DNA from: Cantharellus purpuraceus
Lineage: Eukaryota; Basidiomycota; Agaricomycetes; Cantharellales; Hydnaceae
DNA length: 64,000 nt
Direction: 5' to 3'
Assembly (NCBI GenBank): GCA_025174535.1
Contig: JALBUN010000006.1
Location: 1,426,001-1,490,000 of the forward strand
The notes under the pieces were generated by a model. That model was not told the DNA's origin. It ran no database searches and saw only the letters and a program-made list of their open reading frames with translations. Below are positions 1-9,667 of the stretch, one piece after another. Within the stretch, counting starts at the first letter, position 1. The number at the start of each line of letters is the position of its first letter. The position numbers and the translations under genes are program-made.

Positions 1-2
1 TG

Positions 3-1035
3 AAATGTGTCCAATACCACGTGTTGGGTTCCTGCCAGCTGTCCAATCAAAGAGGACCTGTTTGGGAGGTTCTGTGAAGTTCTCAAAGCGTCTGAAGGGA
101 AGAGCTGCATAGGTGGCTGCTGAAATACGCTTTGGGGCTTCAGGATTTTCCCGATGGAAGTCTGCAATGCACCTTCTAGCCCCACTGGCATCCTTAGCTG
201 GGATCCAGAGGTCATCAGCAGCTCCATAGCCCTTCCAACGCACCAGGTATTCCAGTCTTCCTCGGAAAACTCTGCTGTCAAGGATCTTCTCAACTTCGTA
301 TTCCTGTACTCCATCTCGAATGACTGGAGGTGGTGGAGGAGATGACTGGCATTCAGGGATGGGATCCTTTTCATAAGGACAGAGTAAGACAACAGAGAAC
401 ACTGGATGAGTGCGGCCAAAGATTGGGGGAAGTCATAGGCCATAGGCATTTCGTGAGACCACCTTATTAATCACATACAGTCCTAACCATTTGTGATCAA
501 GTTTCTTGGTTGGACAGGTGGTGGTGATATTTTGTGCATTGAGCCAGACCTTGTCACCAGGTTTGTATACTGGGGCTGCTTGCCGATGGGCATCATAGAA
601 TCGTGCCATATCATCTGCTGCCTTTTCCAGGGCAGAGCGAGCCTCAGTGGTGGCCGTCTCCATACGCTCAGTGAATTCTTCCAGTGCTTCAAGTCGTGTC
701 TCTCAGATTGGCTCTAGCCCAAGCCTTGGGTGTTGGCCTGTATCAAGCATGAAGGGGGTTGATTGCGTGGAGGAGTGGATGCAGTTGTTGTATGTGAATT
801 TGGCAAGAGCAACCCACTCAATCCAGTCATCCTGGCGCTGATTGACGAAAAGCCTCAAGTATTGTTCAATTTCTTGATTGACCCTTTCCGTCTGACCATC
901 GGTTTGTGGATGATATGCTGTGGATGCTGCAACCTTGATCCCCAAAAGCTTATTGAGCTCGCGCATAAATTGAGAGACAAACTGGGTGCCACGGTCACTG
1001 ATGATCTCCTCAGGAAGGCCGTGGTGTTTCCACAC
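3..1035 (-). pseudogene. GypA integrase core and C-terminal chromodomain (decayed)
   Basis: The segment continues the integrase. It carries the second catalytic Asp (ISDRGTQF, near 990-965) and the Glu (DGQTERVNQEIEQYL, near 900-855), followed by the GPY/F-like region (KWLGLYVINK near 500-470, with the usual Pro replaced by Leu) and a chromodomain at roughly 330-100 (EYEVEKIL, then YLVRWKGY with the aromatic cage residues in place). Chromodomains on Gypsy integrases bind methylated histone H3 and steer insertion to heterochromatin. Three in-frame stops (about 1041-1039, 702-700 and 435-433) are all TGA where related elements would have arginine. The frame is otherwise continuous to the left edge. 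Confidence 0.9.
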
Positions 1036-1041
1036 ATGGTC

Positions 1042-2601
1042 TCAGAAAAGTTGTGCAACTCCTATGGAGTTGATGTCAGAGGTGGTAGGGATAACATGTG
1101 CTCGTTTGGAAAGACGGTCCACAACGACAAGGAGTGCATCATAGCCGTGGCTGATGGGTAGTTCTACAATAAGGTCAACAGATATCACTTGCCACCTCCA
1201 ATCTGGGACACGATTAGGCAGGAGTTTACCCATAGGAGGAGCAGGGAAAGTTTTTGTCCGATTGCAGAGGTCACATCCCTTGACGTATTTGGCAATGTAT
1301 TGTCCAAATCCAGGCCACCAGTAGCTGCGGGATACAAGTTCTGTTGTTCTCCAGCGACCAGGGTGACCTGTAATGTGAGTATCGTGGTGTGCCCTTACAA
1401 TGTCATGGCGCAATTTTGGGTCAAGAGGGACATATACCTTGCCATGATAGAGGACGAGTCCATTCTCCTCGGTCCATTCCTGTCCTCGTAAATTCCAAGA
1501 GGGACCAAGTTCCTTAAGAGCCTTTACAACCTTTTCATCTCTGTTGGTGCAGTTCCGCACACGTTCCAGGAATATGTCTCCTTCTCCTGTGATCATTTGA
1601 GCTTCTGGCCCTGGATAGGTGGATGTCGCATCGATGTGGAATAGCTCAGGGCCAAGAAGAACCTGGTTCTGGTTATCTTCCTCCCCCCACTTATGATCTA
1701 CACGTCGTGAGAGGGCATCAGGTTTGGCTGAATGTCGTCCAGGATGGTGGATCAGTTCAAAGTCAAAACGAGAAAGGTATAGTGACCAGCGAGCTTGTGG
1801 ACGATTGAGATTCTGAGCTGTACGGAAATATGTGAGGTTTTGATGGTCGTTAAGGATTTCAATCTTGTATTTGGTCCCTTCCAAGATGTGGTGCCATTCT
1901 TCTAGTCCACGGATGACTGAGAGCAATTCCTTATCATGGATGGCATAGTTGCACTCTGCATCTGAAAGGCTCTTGGATACAAAACCTACCGGCCTCCATT
2001 TCTCATCGTCACAGAGTTGAGATAGAACAGCACCTGTTGCATATGCTGAAGCATCTGTCTCTAGTCGAAAATGCTTGGTTTGATCTGGGAGGACAAGGAT
2101 TGGAGTTGACGTGACAAGCTGCTTGAGTTTATCAAAGGCTTCTTGTTCTGGGCCATCAGGTATCCAGGACCACTGTGTATCTGCCTTTGTTAACCGATTC
2201 AGAGGCTTTGCAATATGTGAGAAGTCCTCAATGAAGCGACAATAGAAATTGATGAAACCCAGGAAGGATTTGACTTCTGTCACATTGCGTGGTGTGGGCC
2301 AGTCTCTGACTCCGGCCACCTTAACTGGGTCCATAGCTACCTGTCCCTGTGAGAGAATCAATCCAAGATAATCTACCTTCTGTTGCAAGAAAAGGCATTT
2401 CTCTGGTTTGAGGTACAGGTGGTTGGCCTGAAGAATTTCAAGGACAGATTTCACGATCGTGTGGTGTTGTTCTAGGGATTCAGTGAAAATGAGGATGTTG
2501 TCCATGAACACTACCATAGTGCCATCATCAATGAGCTCCTTGAAAATGCCATTCATCATTGTCTGAAAGGTTGCTGGGCTGTTTGTGAGACCAAAGAACA
2601 T
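1042..2601 (-). pseudogene. GypA reverse transcriptase (C-terminal part), RNase H and integrase N-terminus (decayed)
   Basis: The translated stretch begins in the RT palm (FGLTNSPATF) and reaches the catalytic box, which reads FMDN instead of FMDD (codons at 2502-2497). RNase H follows (LETDASAYATGAVLSQ, later DHQNLTYF and GRHSAKPDALSRR). The integrase zinc-binding HHCC region (THITGHPGRW ... CDLCNRTK) and first catalytic Asp (VISVDLIVELP) end the segment. The D-to-N change would abolish reverse transcription; it fits GACGAC becoming GACAAC, a CpG transition read on the other strand. The 519-codon stretch is bounded on both sides by TGA codons. Confidence 0.92.
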
Positions 2602-2631
2602 GACCAGGGGTTCAAATAGACCACGATTGGT

Positions 2632-3654
2632 TCAAAAGGCTGCCTTCCACTCATCGCCCTCTTTAATACGCACATTGTTATATCCCCATCGGATGTCAAG
2701 CTTGGTAAAGTACTTGGCATTGGCTGCAGCAATTTTATTCATGATGTCTGGTACCAGGGGTAGTGGGTAGGCGTTCTTGATTGTGATATCATTCAGCTTG
2801 CGGTAGTCTTGCACAAAACGAAGATTACCGTCCTTCTTCTTCACAAAAAAGACAGGGGATGCCATGGGTGACTTGGAAGGACATATACAATGATTCCATA
2901 GGTTCTCCTCAAGGAATGCGTCCAACTCCTTCTGCTCATTTGGGGACATTGGATAGACCTTTGTGCTGAAGGGTTGCGCTCCTGGAGTGAGTTCAATAGC
3001 GTGGTCCCACAGTTTTTGAGGTGGAAGTTGGTCAAAGGACTCCTTTGCAAAAACATCCTTAAATCCCCAGTACGCCTTTGGGACAATCTCCTCAAAGGTT
3101 TTGACTGGAGTAGATTCTGCAGCCTTCTGTGCGAGCTGTTGAGAAACTGTTGAACCAGCATAGATATTCTCCAAGTCTTCTTCTACAAAGATAACAAATG
3201 TTCGGTCTCCCTCGTATTGGGGTCGCCTGTGTGAGTTCTTGCCATTTGAAGGAGTTGTACCAAGCGAATGCTCTTTGTGTTCTGGTACTTCTCCACATGA
3301 ATCAGGGCAGCGAGTCATCTGTACCTTTCCTGTATGCCAGTCTACCTCTGGGTTGTGCTTCACAAGCCAGGTGTGCCCAACAATTATGCCAAAGGTTCCC
3401 AGGCTTGTGACTGAAAATGTGGCACGTTCAGTATGGGTCCCATATGTGCAGATGAGATCGACTTCTTCCTTGATTGAACCTGCTTCATTTGGGGTCCCAT
3501 CAATGTTATAAACAGGTATGGCATATGGTAGAGGGCGTGTTCGAAGTTTCTCTGCTTTGACATATTCTGCATCAATGAACATTCCTGTAGCACCACTATC
3601 GAGGAGTGCATCCATGGCTAGAGGGTATCCAGTGTCTACCGAGTGGATTTTCAT
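2632..3654 (-). pseudogene. GypA aspartic protease and reverse transcriptase (N-terminal part, decayed)
   Basis: A retroviral-type aspartic protease sits at the start: ALLDSGATGMFID has the catalytic Asp-Ser-Gly triad and TFGIIVGHTWL is the second conserved strand. RT fingers and palm follow (RFVQDYRKLND, YPLPLVPDIM, FTKLDIRWGYNNVRI). The RT is cut at 2631-2629 by a TGA between EWKAAF and TNRGLFEPLVM; the same frame resumes at once. Between gag and this segment (3655-3996) the frame also holds TGA codons only. Catalytic residues in this part are intact, so the defects are nonsense codons rather than missing motifs. Confidence 0.92.
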
Positions 3655-3996
3655 GGGAATTCTTGTACATCGACAGATGTCTGCAGATCAAAGGTAGAGA
3701 TGAGGAGGGTCATCATGTTTAGCTGGAAGTTGAGAAGGGTTTTCAGGCATGGCTGTTTTGGTTTCAGTCTCATGGACAAGGGAGTGTGCGTGTAACATAT
3801 CGCTTGTGAGCCCATGATTCAAGAACTGAAAACCGGTTTGTCAGGCAGGGCATGCTCTTCACTGCTGACTGGCCTGAAAATCCTGCTTCTCCTCTTGCTT
3901 TGGAATTACTGCCTTCTGCGCTTCTTCCTTGGCCTTCAGTGCAGCTGCTACTGACTCTGATATCATGCCTGCAATTGCTGTTTGTGTGAGATCAGC

Positions 3997-4617
3997 TCAG
4001 ATACGTTCCTTGCATGGTTCAGGGCATGCTGGGGATATATGGCCACACTTTCCACAGTTATAGCACGTCTGAGTCTCAATGCGATGGCGGTTGGAGTCAA
4101 TATCCATAGGTGCAGCACCATTAGAGGTTGCCAAAGTAGTTGGTAAAGAGATGACTGGAGTGCTGTGAGGGCAGGATGGGGTATAGCGGGCAGGAGTGAG
4201 GGAAGTCTGAGCACGTCTCACTTCTAGAAGATGACAGTGGTTGCGGTCAATTTGACAGGCCACTTCCTTCCATGCCTTGAGATCGGATGGGAGGGATGGC
4301 TGTGCATGGATCTTGTCAAGAATCATTGCAGGGAGCCCTTGGGCATAGGCATCTTCCAGTGCTGCATCATTAAACCCAGTCCTTCCTGCTAGTATCTCAA
4401 ACTGTGCCATGTATTCATCCGCTGACATGCCAGGTGTCATCCTAAGATCGTGTAACTTTGTTCGTGCTGTTCAAGAGCGGTCAGGGTCCCCAAAAGCATT
4501 CTCCACCTGCTTAATGAATTCCTCCAAGGTGGAGAGCAGTGAGGTCCTGTCAATGACTGCCTGTGTCTCATTGTGCGCCCATACTTCAGCAGAACCTCTT
4601 GTCATAAAAGAGAGGGC
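3997..4617 (-). pseudogene. GypA gag, C-terminal part with CCHC zinc knuckle (decayed)
   Basis: The minus-strand frame starts directly at the T insertion site (ALSFMTRGSAEVWA) and holds a retrotransposon gag capsid region (MTPGMSADEYMAQFE). A nucleocapsid knuckle CYNCGKCGHISPAC (C-x2-C-x4-H-x4-C) follows near 4062-4020; it binds the element's RNA. An in-frame TGA interrupts the sequence near 4471-4469 (DRS / TARTKLHDL). Gag resumes beyond T at 12331, and the two parts join after removing T and one copy of the ATA duplication. Confidence 0.9.
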
Positions 4618-4620
4618 ATA

Positions 4621-5186
4621 GACGCTTGTTCGGAATCATGTCAGTATACAATATTCTGATGTATAGGAGATATACATCAGAATTTCAATGATACATAAAG
4701 CCAGGGAGTTACAATTTGGATATCTTAAAAGATTTCGGATGTGTGAAATTTTCATAAATATAAACATATATTCTATATTTTAATAAACTTTAAAAGATGA
4801 GATATTTGGTTGAGATGAACATAATTATTTACATGGATATAATAGGAATGTATATATGAATATAATTGGTATTATATAGGGTATTTAGATATACAAATAC
4901 CAGGTGGGGATTAAAGATAGTTCAAATTATGTTACAAGTATTGTATAAGAAAGAATCAATGATATTTGGATGTTCCCTCAAGAGAGTTGCCACCACTAAA
5001 TCAGGAAAAAAAGAATTATTTTTGAGAATTATGCCAAAATATCACAATATGTTTTAATCTAGTATATTGTGTAAAATTTGAGAATCATGTTGAAATATGA
5101 AAATAAGTTTGAATTGAAGTGTATTGTATAAAATTTGAGGAAAATGGGTTGTATATATGTATTTGTTGTATTTCTGAATAAGCGTC
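4621..5186 (+). repeat. Left terminal repeat of element T
   Basis: The repeat starts GACGCTTGTTCGGAA and ends TTCTGAATAAGCGTC, giving inverted tips of 15 bp with two mismatches. A subterminal hairpin (ATACATCAG-type arms of 10 bp near 4657-4681) lies close to the left tip and may be a transposase-binding site. The sequence is very AT-rich. A 63-codon frame (4866-5057) inside is not conserved in the related solo copies and is not taken as a gene. Relatives of the repeat occur alone at 23646-24207, 26502-27106 and 38045-38614, and as a remnant at 63234-63313. Confidence 0.9.
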
Positions 5187-5716
5187 TTAGGAAAGTCTTG
5201 GAAACACCTTTAATGCAGTGAAGCTATTTTTAAAACAAAGTAACTTAGTTAGGGCATAGTGGTAGATAATCTTGTTCTAACATAAGACTGTATGACTATC
5301 CCTCGTACTTTAGGGTGCAATACCATCAGATTTTCCATCCAAAGTGGTGGAAAATAATGATCCTGCTCCATACTAGTATATAACTCTGTTAATTTCTGTT
5401 CCAGAAGTGTGCCATCAGTACATCTGTATAAAGTCAGTGATTGGAACCTTGATATTTATAAAGGAACTTACCTCAGAAACAAATCATGGAGGGATCCTAT
5501 CCGAGATATATACCAATCATTAACTCTTCTATCAAACTCTATCTTGCATTGAAGCATAAAAGAGAGCATCTTCATAATGCTTATAACATAAAAACATAAT
5601 AATCATTTTATTAAGAAAGCAAGATGTATATATCTACTGCCTATACAAAATATCAAATGTTCAGAAAAAAATGATTATTATGTTTTTTCATTTCTGTTTT
5701 ATAAGCAGAGAGGGAT
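5187..5716. other. Non-coding left interior of element T
   Basis: No gene is supported in these 530 bases. The stretch is AT-rich and probably holds the promoter of the coiled-coil gene at 5717. A segment at about 5249-5325 vaguely resembles the A and B boxes of a tRNA but does not fold into one on inspection. Confidence 0.5.
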
Positions 5717-6790
5717 TTGAAAATGTCACAAATCTTTGAAGATATAAAAGCAATCAAAGGCTGGATAAGTGACAATGATGCACTGATAAAAGCTATGGCA
5801 AGTCAAATGGAAGTAAAAGATGAATTAATATCTGATCTTATAAATGTCAAGTCTTGGATGAGTGAAAAGGATAGGCAGATCACTATGCTTGAACAACAGG
5901 TTAATTCCCAGAGTCAGGAAATTCAGGTGCTTAAGAAACAGGTTGAGGAAAAAAATACAATTATAACTACTTTGACAGACAGGAAAGAGAATTTAGATGA
6001 ATGGATGAGTGAAATGAATGATATTGTATCAGGATTTGGAACAGATATTCATAAACTTCAGAGACAGGTTAATAGGTGTGTTGCCACAATATCAGACCAT
6101 GGAACAGATATTCATCAACAGGTCAATACACATAATGCAGAGAATCTTATATTGGACCATAGAACAGATATTCATAAACTTCAGAAACAGGTTAATAGAT
6201 GTATTGCAACAATATCAGACATTGTGGAATGGAAATCTGAAGTGCATGAGTGGATTGTAGAAACAGATGATACTGTAGTGGAACTTGGAACAGACATTAA
6301 TAAACTTCAGAAACAGGGTGATAAATATAAAGCAATAATATCTGAGATTGTTGACTGGAAATTTGATATGAATCACTGGGCTGGAAAACAAGAACAGGAG
6401 GTAACAAGGTTACAGGAAAATGGTACCAGAAAGGTGACATTTAAGATAGTGAAAAGAGGTGTAGACTATATACTTATAGACTCAGATCAGTCTTGTAGAC
6501 TAAATAGAATGGAATTATTCATAAATGGTGAGCCTAGAAAACTATCTACAATATATACTAGGAAGAATGAAATGTCATCATATGGCGTAGATGGTAATAG
6601 GATTAATTTTCAAACATGGAAGCAAGGAATGACTCAAGGTTCAAGGCATCAAGAAAAAAGGTCTAAGGAACGATCTCAAACTCCTAGTTCAAGGCATCAA
6701 GAAAAAAGGTCTAAGGAACGATCTGATTCAGACTCTGATCAATCTCAAATTCCTAGTTCAAGAAAAAGATGTAGAGGGAGAACCCAGTAA
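5717..6790 (+). CDS. Coiled-coil protein with repeated heptad block and Arg/Ser-rich tail (unknown function)
   Basis: The 357-residue protein is not recognised. Residues 1-240 are a long heptad-rich coiled coil. It contains three or four copies of a block built around GTDIHKLQKQVNR and IATISD (about residues 110-210), so it has grown by internal duplication. Residues 240-300 look globular (VTFKIVKRGVDYILIDSD). The tail from 300 repeats SRHQEKRSKERS twice and ends in KRCRGRT, a basic Arg/Ser-rich stretch suited to RNA or DNA binding or nuclear entry. The chosen Met is the first in the open frame. It is the first gene inside element T and reads toward the transposase. It could be a structural or DNA-bridging partner of the transposase; that is a guess. 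Confidence 0.75.
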   Translation: MKMSQIFEDIKAIKGWISDNDALIKAMASQMEVKDELISDLINVKSWMSEKDRQITMLEQQVNSQSQEIQVLKKQVEEKNTIITTLTDRKENLDEWMSEMNDIVSGFGTDIHKLQRQVNRCVATISDHGTDIHQQVNTHNAENLILDHRTDIHKLQKQVNRCIATISDIVEWKSEVHEWIVETDDTVVELGTDINKLQKQGDKYKAIISEIVDWKFDMNHWAGKQEQEVTRLQENGTRKVTFKIVKRGVDYILIDSDQSCRLNRMELFINGEPRKLSTIYTRKNEMSSYGVDGNRINFQTWKQGMTQGSRHQEKRSKERSQTPSSRHQEKRSKERSDSDSDQSQIPSSRKRCRGRTQ

Positions 6791-6804
6791 TGTAAGCCTC
6801 CAAA

Positions 6805-7607
6805 GACGTAGGATACAAGGTCACCTTGGAGTGAATGGCTGTCCATGAGCAGTCTAATGATGTCCCTATCTGTCGTTTCATTTCTCCATGATTTCCCCTT
6901 TAGTAGCTCAACTTCACACGCTTCGTCAGCTGGCTTGATCAGCATTTCTTGCATCATTTGCTCCTCATATTGTGTCGTTGTGCCCTGGGAATTTGTATAT
7001 AAAAGGGCGCTAGTTTTCGCCTTTGGAATCAAAAAACAAGTTTTCAGCCAACGCTCTAAAGTCAAAGTCCAAGCTCTAAGTCTACACTCTACATCACAAT
7101 CCATCATCTCTACACTGAGGTAAAACACCTTGGTTCAACGATCAGATTTCCCTCCGCCACCGAGAGGTTGCTTCTCCTGAAACCAGCTTTCGTGTACCTC
7201 CCAACCGGGCTCCGCATTGTCATCCAGTCACAGAGCACGATCAGCCATCAGGACCGACCTTTTGCTCCCATCCTCATCCAACCACAGAGCACTATCCCAC
7301 TTCCCTGTTACGTACCCCTCTCCCTGATTGATCTTTGGAGTGCTGAACAACTGCGTTACACACCGTCTGCTTGCTAGGACCATTGCGCGCAGGCTTATAG
7401 GATCTATTCCATAAGCGAACCGACACCGAGTGACATCATCGGGCTGCTCAAGGACAACGATTCAATTATCTGGTACACCATGCCGCTGCAAAGTCTCACC
7501 TACTGTCTGCTCAGTAAGTGCATCATTATCAACCCTCACAGCCAAAAGGCTGTCCTTTGATAATGTGATCAAACTGCTCCTGACAAGGTGACCTTCCATC
7601 CGACGTC
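6805..7607. mobile_element. Insertion within element T bounded by 24-bp inverted repeats
   Basis: The segments 6805-6828 and 7584-7607 are reverse complements over 24 bp with three mismatches; both contain the palindromic core AAGGTCACCTT. Between them the sequence is less AT-rich than the rest of T, and 6861-7425 matches the 3' part of LTR4 (39634-41059). It therefore looks like foreign sequence captured by T just after the coiled-coil gene. No open gene is supported inside. Whether the 24-bp repeats are ends of a separate transposon or a chance of the capture is unclear. Confidence 0.5.
6861..7425 (+). repeat. LTR4 fragment inside element T
   Basis: The segment is closely similar to about 40465-41059, the downstream part of the solo LTR4. 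It includes the TATA box (TATATAAAAG, 6996-7005) and ends with the terminal CA of the LTR at 7425. The LTR's first 800 bases are missing. The bases after 7425 may be retrotransposon leader. The fragment could serve as a promoter for the small genes that start at 7918. Confidence 0.7.
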
Positions 7608-7917
7608 ATTACCATGATATGATAATATCCAATCGGCTGGTACACCTATTTAGCTATGCAGCAAAGAATTTGGAATGAAAGACTGGCAAGATAGGAAACA
7701 AGGAACTGGTAGAAGAATGATAGATGAAAGGACAGGGAATTCTGTATGGGACTTTGTTGTAGTATTCAGAACGAGTGCATGCATCTGGCTATTGACAACT
7801 TTAGAAAATATATATAATTCAATTTATAAATATTAGATAAAAATATGGACATTCTGCTCTTCAGAACTATGCACATATCTAGTAAATAAATTTTATATAT
7901 CCTTCTTTATTGACATC

Positions 7918-8085
7918 ATGGGTAAAGATAAGAAGTGCAATGATTGGAGTTCTCATGATCTTTGGGATTATGGTATAATGGTTGACACACAATGGACTAA
8001 ACAGTTTTTTGAGACAGATTTTAGAGATATTACTTTAGATACTGATGATGAGATCCTCAGTTTTGATTACAAAAAGATGATGTGA
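7918..8085 (+). CDS. Small acidic protein of 55 residues (unknown)
   Basis: The open frame starts MGKDKKCNDWSSHDLWDYG and ends FDYKKMM. It is rich in Asp, Trp and Phe and strongly acidic in its second half. No family is recognised. It may be a complete small gene or an exon of a longer one: further short frames follow at 8088 and 8163, but no convincing donor and acceptor pair joins them. It lies in the block of four plus-strand small frames of element T. Confidence 0.4.
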   Translation: MGKDKKCNDWSSHDLWDYGIMVDTQWTKQFFETDFRDITLDTDDEILSFDYKKMM

Positions 8086-8162
8086 AATGTTTAAAGGAGT
8101 CTTCAAGAAAATTTTTACATACTTAGATAAGGAAGAATAAGGGAAAAAGTGCTTTAGAGGAA

Positions 8163-8408
8163 ATGACAATACCTTGCATTCAAACATCGAGAAAAGTCCC
8201 CCAGTTTTACCTAGTAACTGTTACAAGAGAGCTTGATCATGCTATCACAGAAGGGTTGTTTTCAGAAGTGATAACAAATGTAAGGTGTTGTTTCCCTGTA
8301 ACAGTAACAGGTATGAAACATATTAATAGTAGAAAGAATGTTCTACAGTGTTTTGAAGCATTTAAGAAGTTTGTAGATATACTTGATAGGAAATTAGATG
8401 AGAAATAA
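8163..8408 (+). CDS. Small protein of 81 residues (unknown)
   Basis: The frame begins MTIPCIQTSRKVPQFYLVTV and has an alternating hydrophobic pattern that suggests beta strands, followed by a helical end (FEAFKKFVDILDRKLDEK). The frame is open for 33 bases upstream of the Met, so the true start could be earlier or in another exon. No family is recognised. It is the second of the four small plus-strand frames in element T. Confidence 0.45.
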   Translation: MTIPCIQTSRKVPQFYLVTVTRELDHAITEGLFSEVITNVRCCFPVTVTGMKHINSRKNVLQCFEAFKKFVDILDRKLDEK

Positions 8409-8446
8409 TGAGTTTTGAAAATTAATATATAATAACCAGAGACACC

Positions 8447-8626
8447 ATGTTGAATATACCCGAGATTGGTGATAAGGTATCATTTATCAATGCAAGAACA
8501 CAAATGACAGTGACAGGTATTGTTACATTAGTAACTGGCACTTTGTCAGATGACACTTTGCTAATAACTGTTACTTATGATGACAATGAGATTCAGCTAC
8601 CACTACGTGCACTACAACAAGTATAA
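8447..8626 (+). CDS. Small beta-rich protein of 59 residues (unknown, SH3-like barrel possible)
   Basis: The frame reads MLNIPEIGDKVSFINARTQM and then alternates hydrophobic and polar residues through several Thr/Val-rich strands, ending LRALQQV. The opening GDKVSF and later VTYDDNE patterns recall small SH3- or KOW-like barrels that bind nucleic acid or peptides; this is only a fold impression. It starts 38 bases after the previous frame ends, a spacing that suggests compact packing of genes in element T. Confidence 0.45.
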   Translation: MLNIPEIGDKVSFINARTQMTVTGIVTLVTGTLSDDTLLITVTYDDNEIQLPLRALQQV

Positions 8627-8677
8627 GATAAATCAGATAAGTGAATATGCAATATTTTTATTCACTCAAATGAAGGC

Positions 8678-8902
8678 ATGTGTGGTGATAGTGAAAAAAT
8701 TCAAATTACTTGGAAGTGCAATCATATAACTACTACATCTGTAGTTACAGATTGTAAGGATATTAAATGTCCTAAGAGCTCTGAACATTCAAAAAATACT
8801 CATCATGATACTAATGGTACTTATTGTTGTGTGAACAAAAGTTCAAATCTTGAAATTATCCAAGTGAAAATAGATGAAAAATGTTGTGAGTGTAGAAACT
8901 AG
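8678..8902 (+). CDS. Small Cys/His-rich protein of 74 residues (putative zinc binder)
   Basis: The protein has about ten Cys and five His in 74 residues: WKCNHITTT, TDCKDIKCPKSSEH, YCCVN and KCCECRN. The spacing (C-x-H, later C-x4-C, a final C-C-x-C) suggests one or two bound zinc ions, in the manner of short fungal proteins with a C-x-H...C...C pattern. There is no signal peptide. It is the last small plus-strand frame of element T and converges with the minus-strand gene that ends at 8921, with 18 bases between their stops. Confidence 0.55.
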   Translation: MCGDSEKIQITWKCNHITTTSVVTDCKDIKCPKSSEHSKNTHHDTNGTYCCVNKSSNLEIIQVKIDEKCCECRN

Positions 8903-8920
8903 GACTTTTAAATCAACTCC

Positions 8921-9571
8921 TTATGAGGATTCTTTGAACATCTGATTTCTTATACTTTGGAATATAATGTCAATAGCATTAGAACACTCTTCAAACTGAG
9001 CTTCTATGCTGTATCCAGAGGAAGGATATACAACAATTGAAACACCCTGATTGTTATTGGTGGTTTCATATAATTTTAACCTACCATCCTTAGTTATGAT
9101 CATACCATAGATTGTGATTTTACTTTTCTTGAAAACTCTCTGCTGTTGTTTCAATGCAACAACCATTGATGTAACCAAATTGTTATACACATCACAGTTC
9201 TTACAAGTTTCCCCAGCAATAGAAATATCACACTTCTTGCCAGTTTCTCTAGCAATAGAAATATTACAACTAGGCAGATTATCCTGTTGCATGGTTTGCA
9301 GACTTGACATACAATGATTTTGTTGAATCCAGGTTGAATTACTTATTTCATTGCCCTTTTCAATCATCTTATTGTACAGTGCTTCTGGTGTTTTATCTCT
9401 TTCCTGAGAAACCGATCCAGCTGGAAAGAAGTCCTTTGGGGGATTTCTTAATCTGAATTTTATGTAGATGGTGTCAGAGTCTATATACAAAGGATTTTCA
9501 TCATCCTCTGGTTCTTTTTTAACAAAGACAGTAGATATTTTACGAACAACTTGCTTAGAGACAGACAACAT
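8921..9571 (-). CDS. 216-residue protein of unknown function, divergent from the transposase
   Basis: The frame starts MLSVSKQVVRKISTVFVKKE. It shows an acidic patch (EPEDDENPLYID), a direct repeat in the middle (SIARETGKKCD and SIAGETCKNCD, about residues 104-127) and a C-terminal half with mixed beta and helix (ITIYGMIITKDGRLKLYE). No family is recognised. Its start lies 96 bases from the transposase start on the other strand, so the two genes share a short divergent promoter region (9572-9667). It is the only minus-strand gene of element T. Confidence 0.65.
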   Translation of the reverse strand: MLSVSKQVVRKISTVFVKKEPEDDENPLYIDSDTIYIKFRLRNPPKDFFPAGSVSQERDKTPEALYNKMIEKGNEISNSTWIQQNHCMSSLQTMQQDNLPSCNISIARETGKKCDISIAGETCKNCDVYNNLVTSMVVALKQQQRVFKKSKITIYGMIITKDGRLKLYETTNNNQGVSIVVYPSSGYSIEAQFEECSNAIDIIFQSIRNQMFKESS

Positions 9572-9667
9572 AGCTTCATAGAATAAATATTATTTAATTT
9601 AAAATTCAATTATCAAAAAAATGAACATATTTTTGTTTTACTGTAATATAAGAGTATCTTAGTCAAA

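Noticed and set aside
433..4620. Alternative genetic code or TGA recoding in GypA
   Set aside because: Host-type genes in the window (HMG gene, four-exon gene) stop normally, and GypB copies show CGA at several of the equivalent sites. Decay explains the stops.
4866..5057. 63-codon frame inside the T terminal repeat (also at 12008-12199)
   Set aside because: It is not kept in the solo repeats and has no protein-like features; it recurs only because the repeat does.
5249..5325. tRNA gene
   Set aside because: A- and B-box-like strings are present, but no cloverleaf with paired acceptor and T stems could be drawn.
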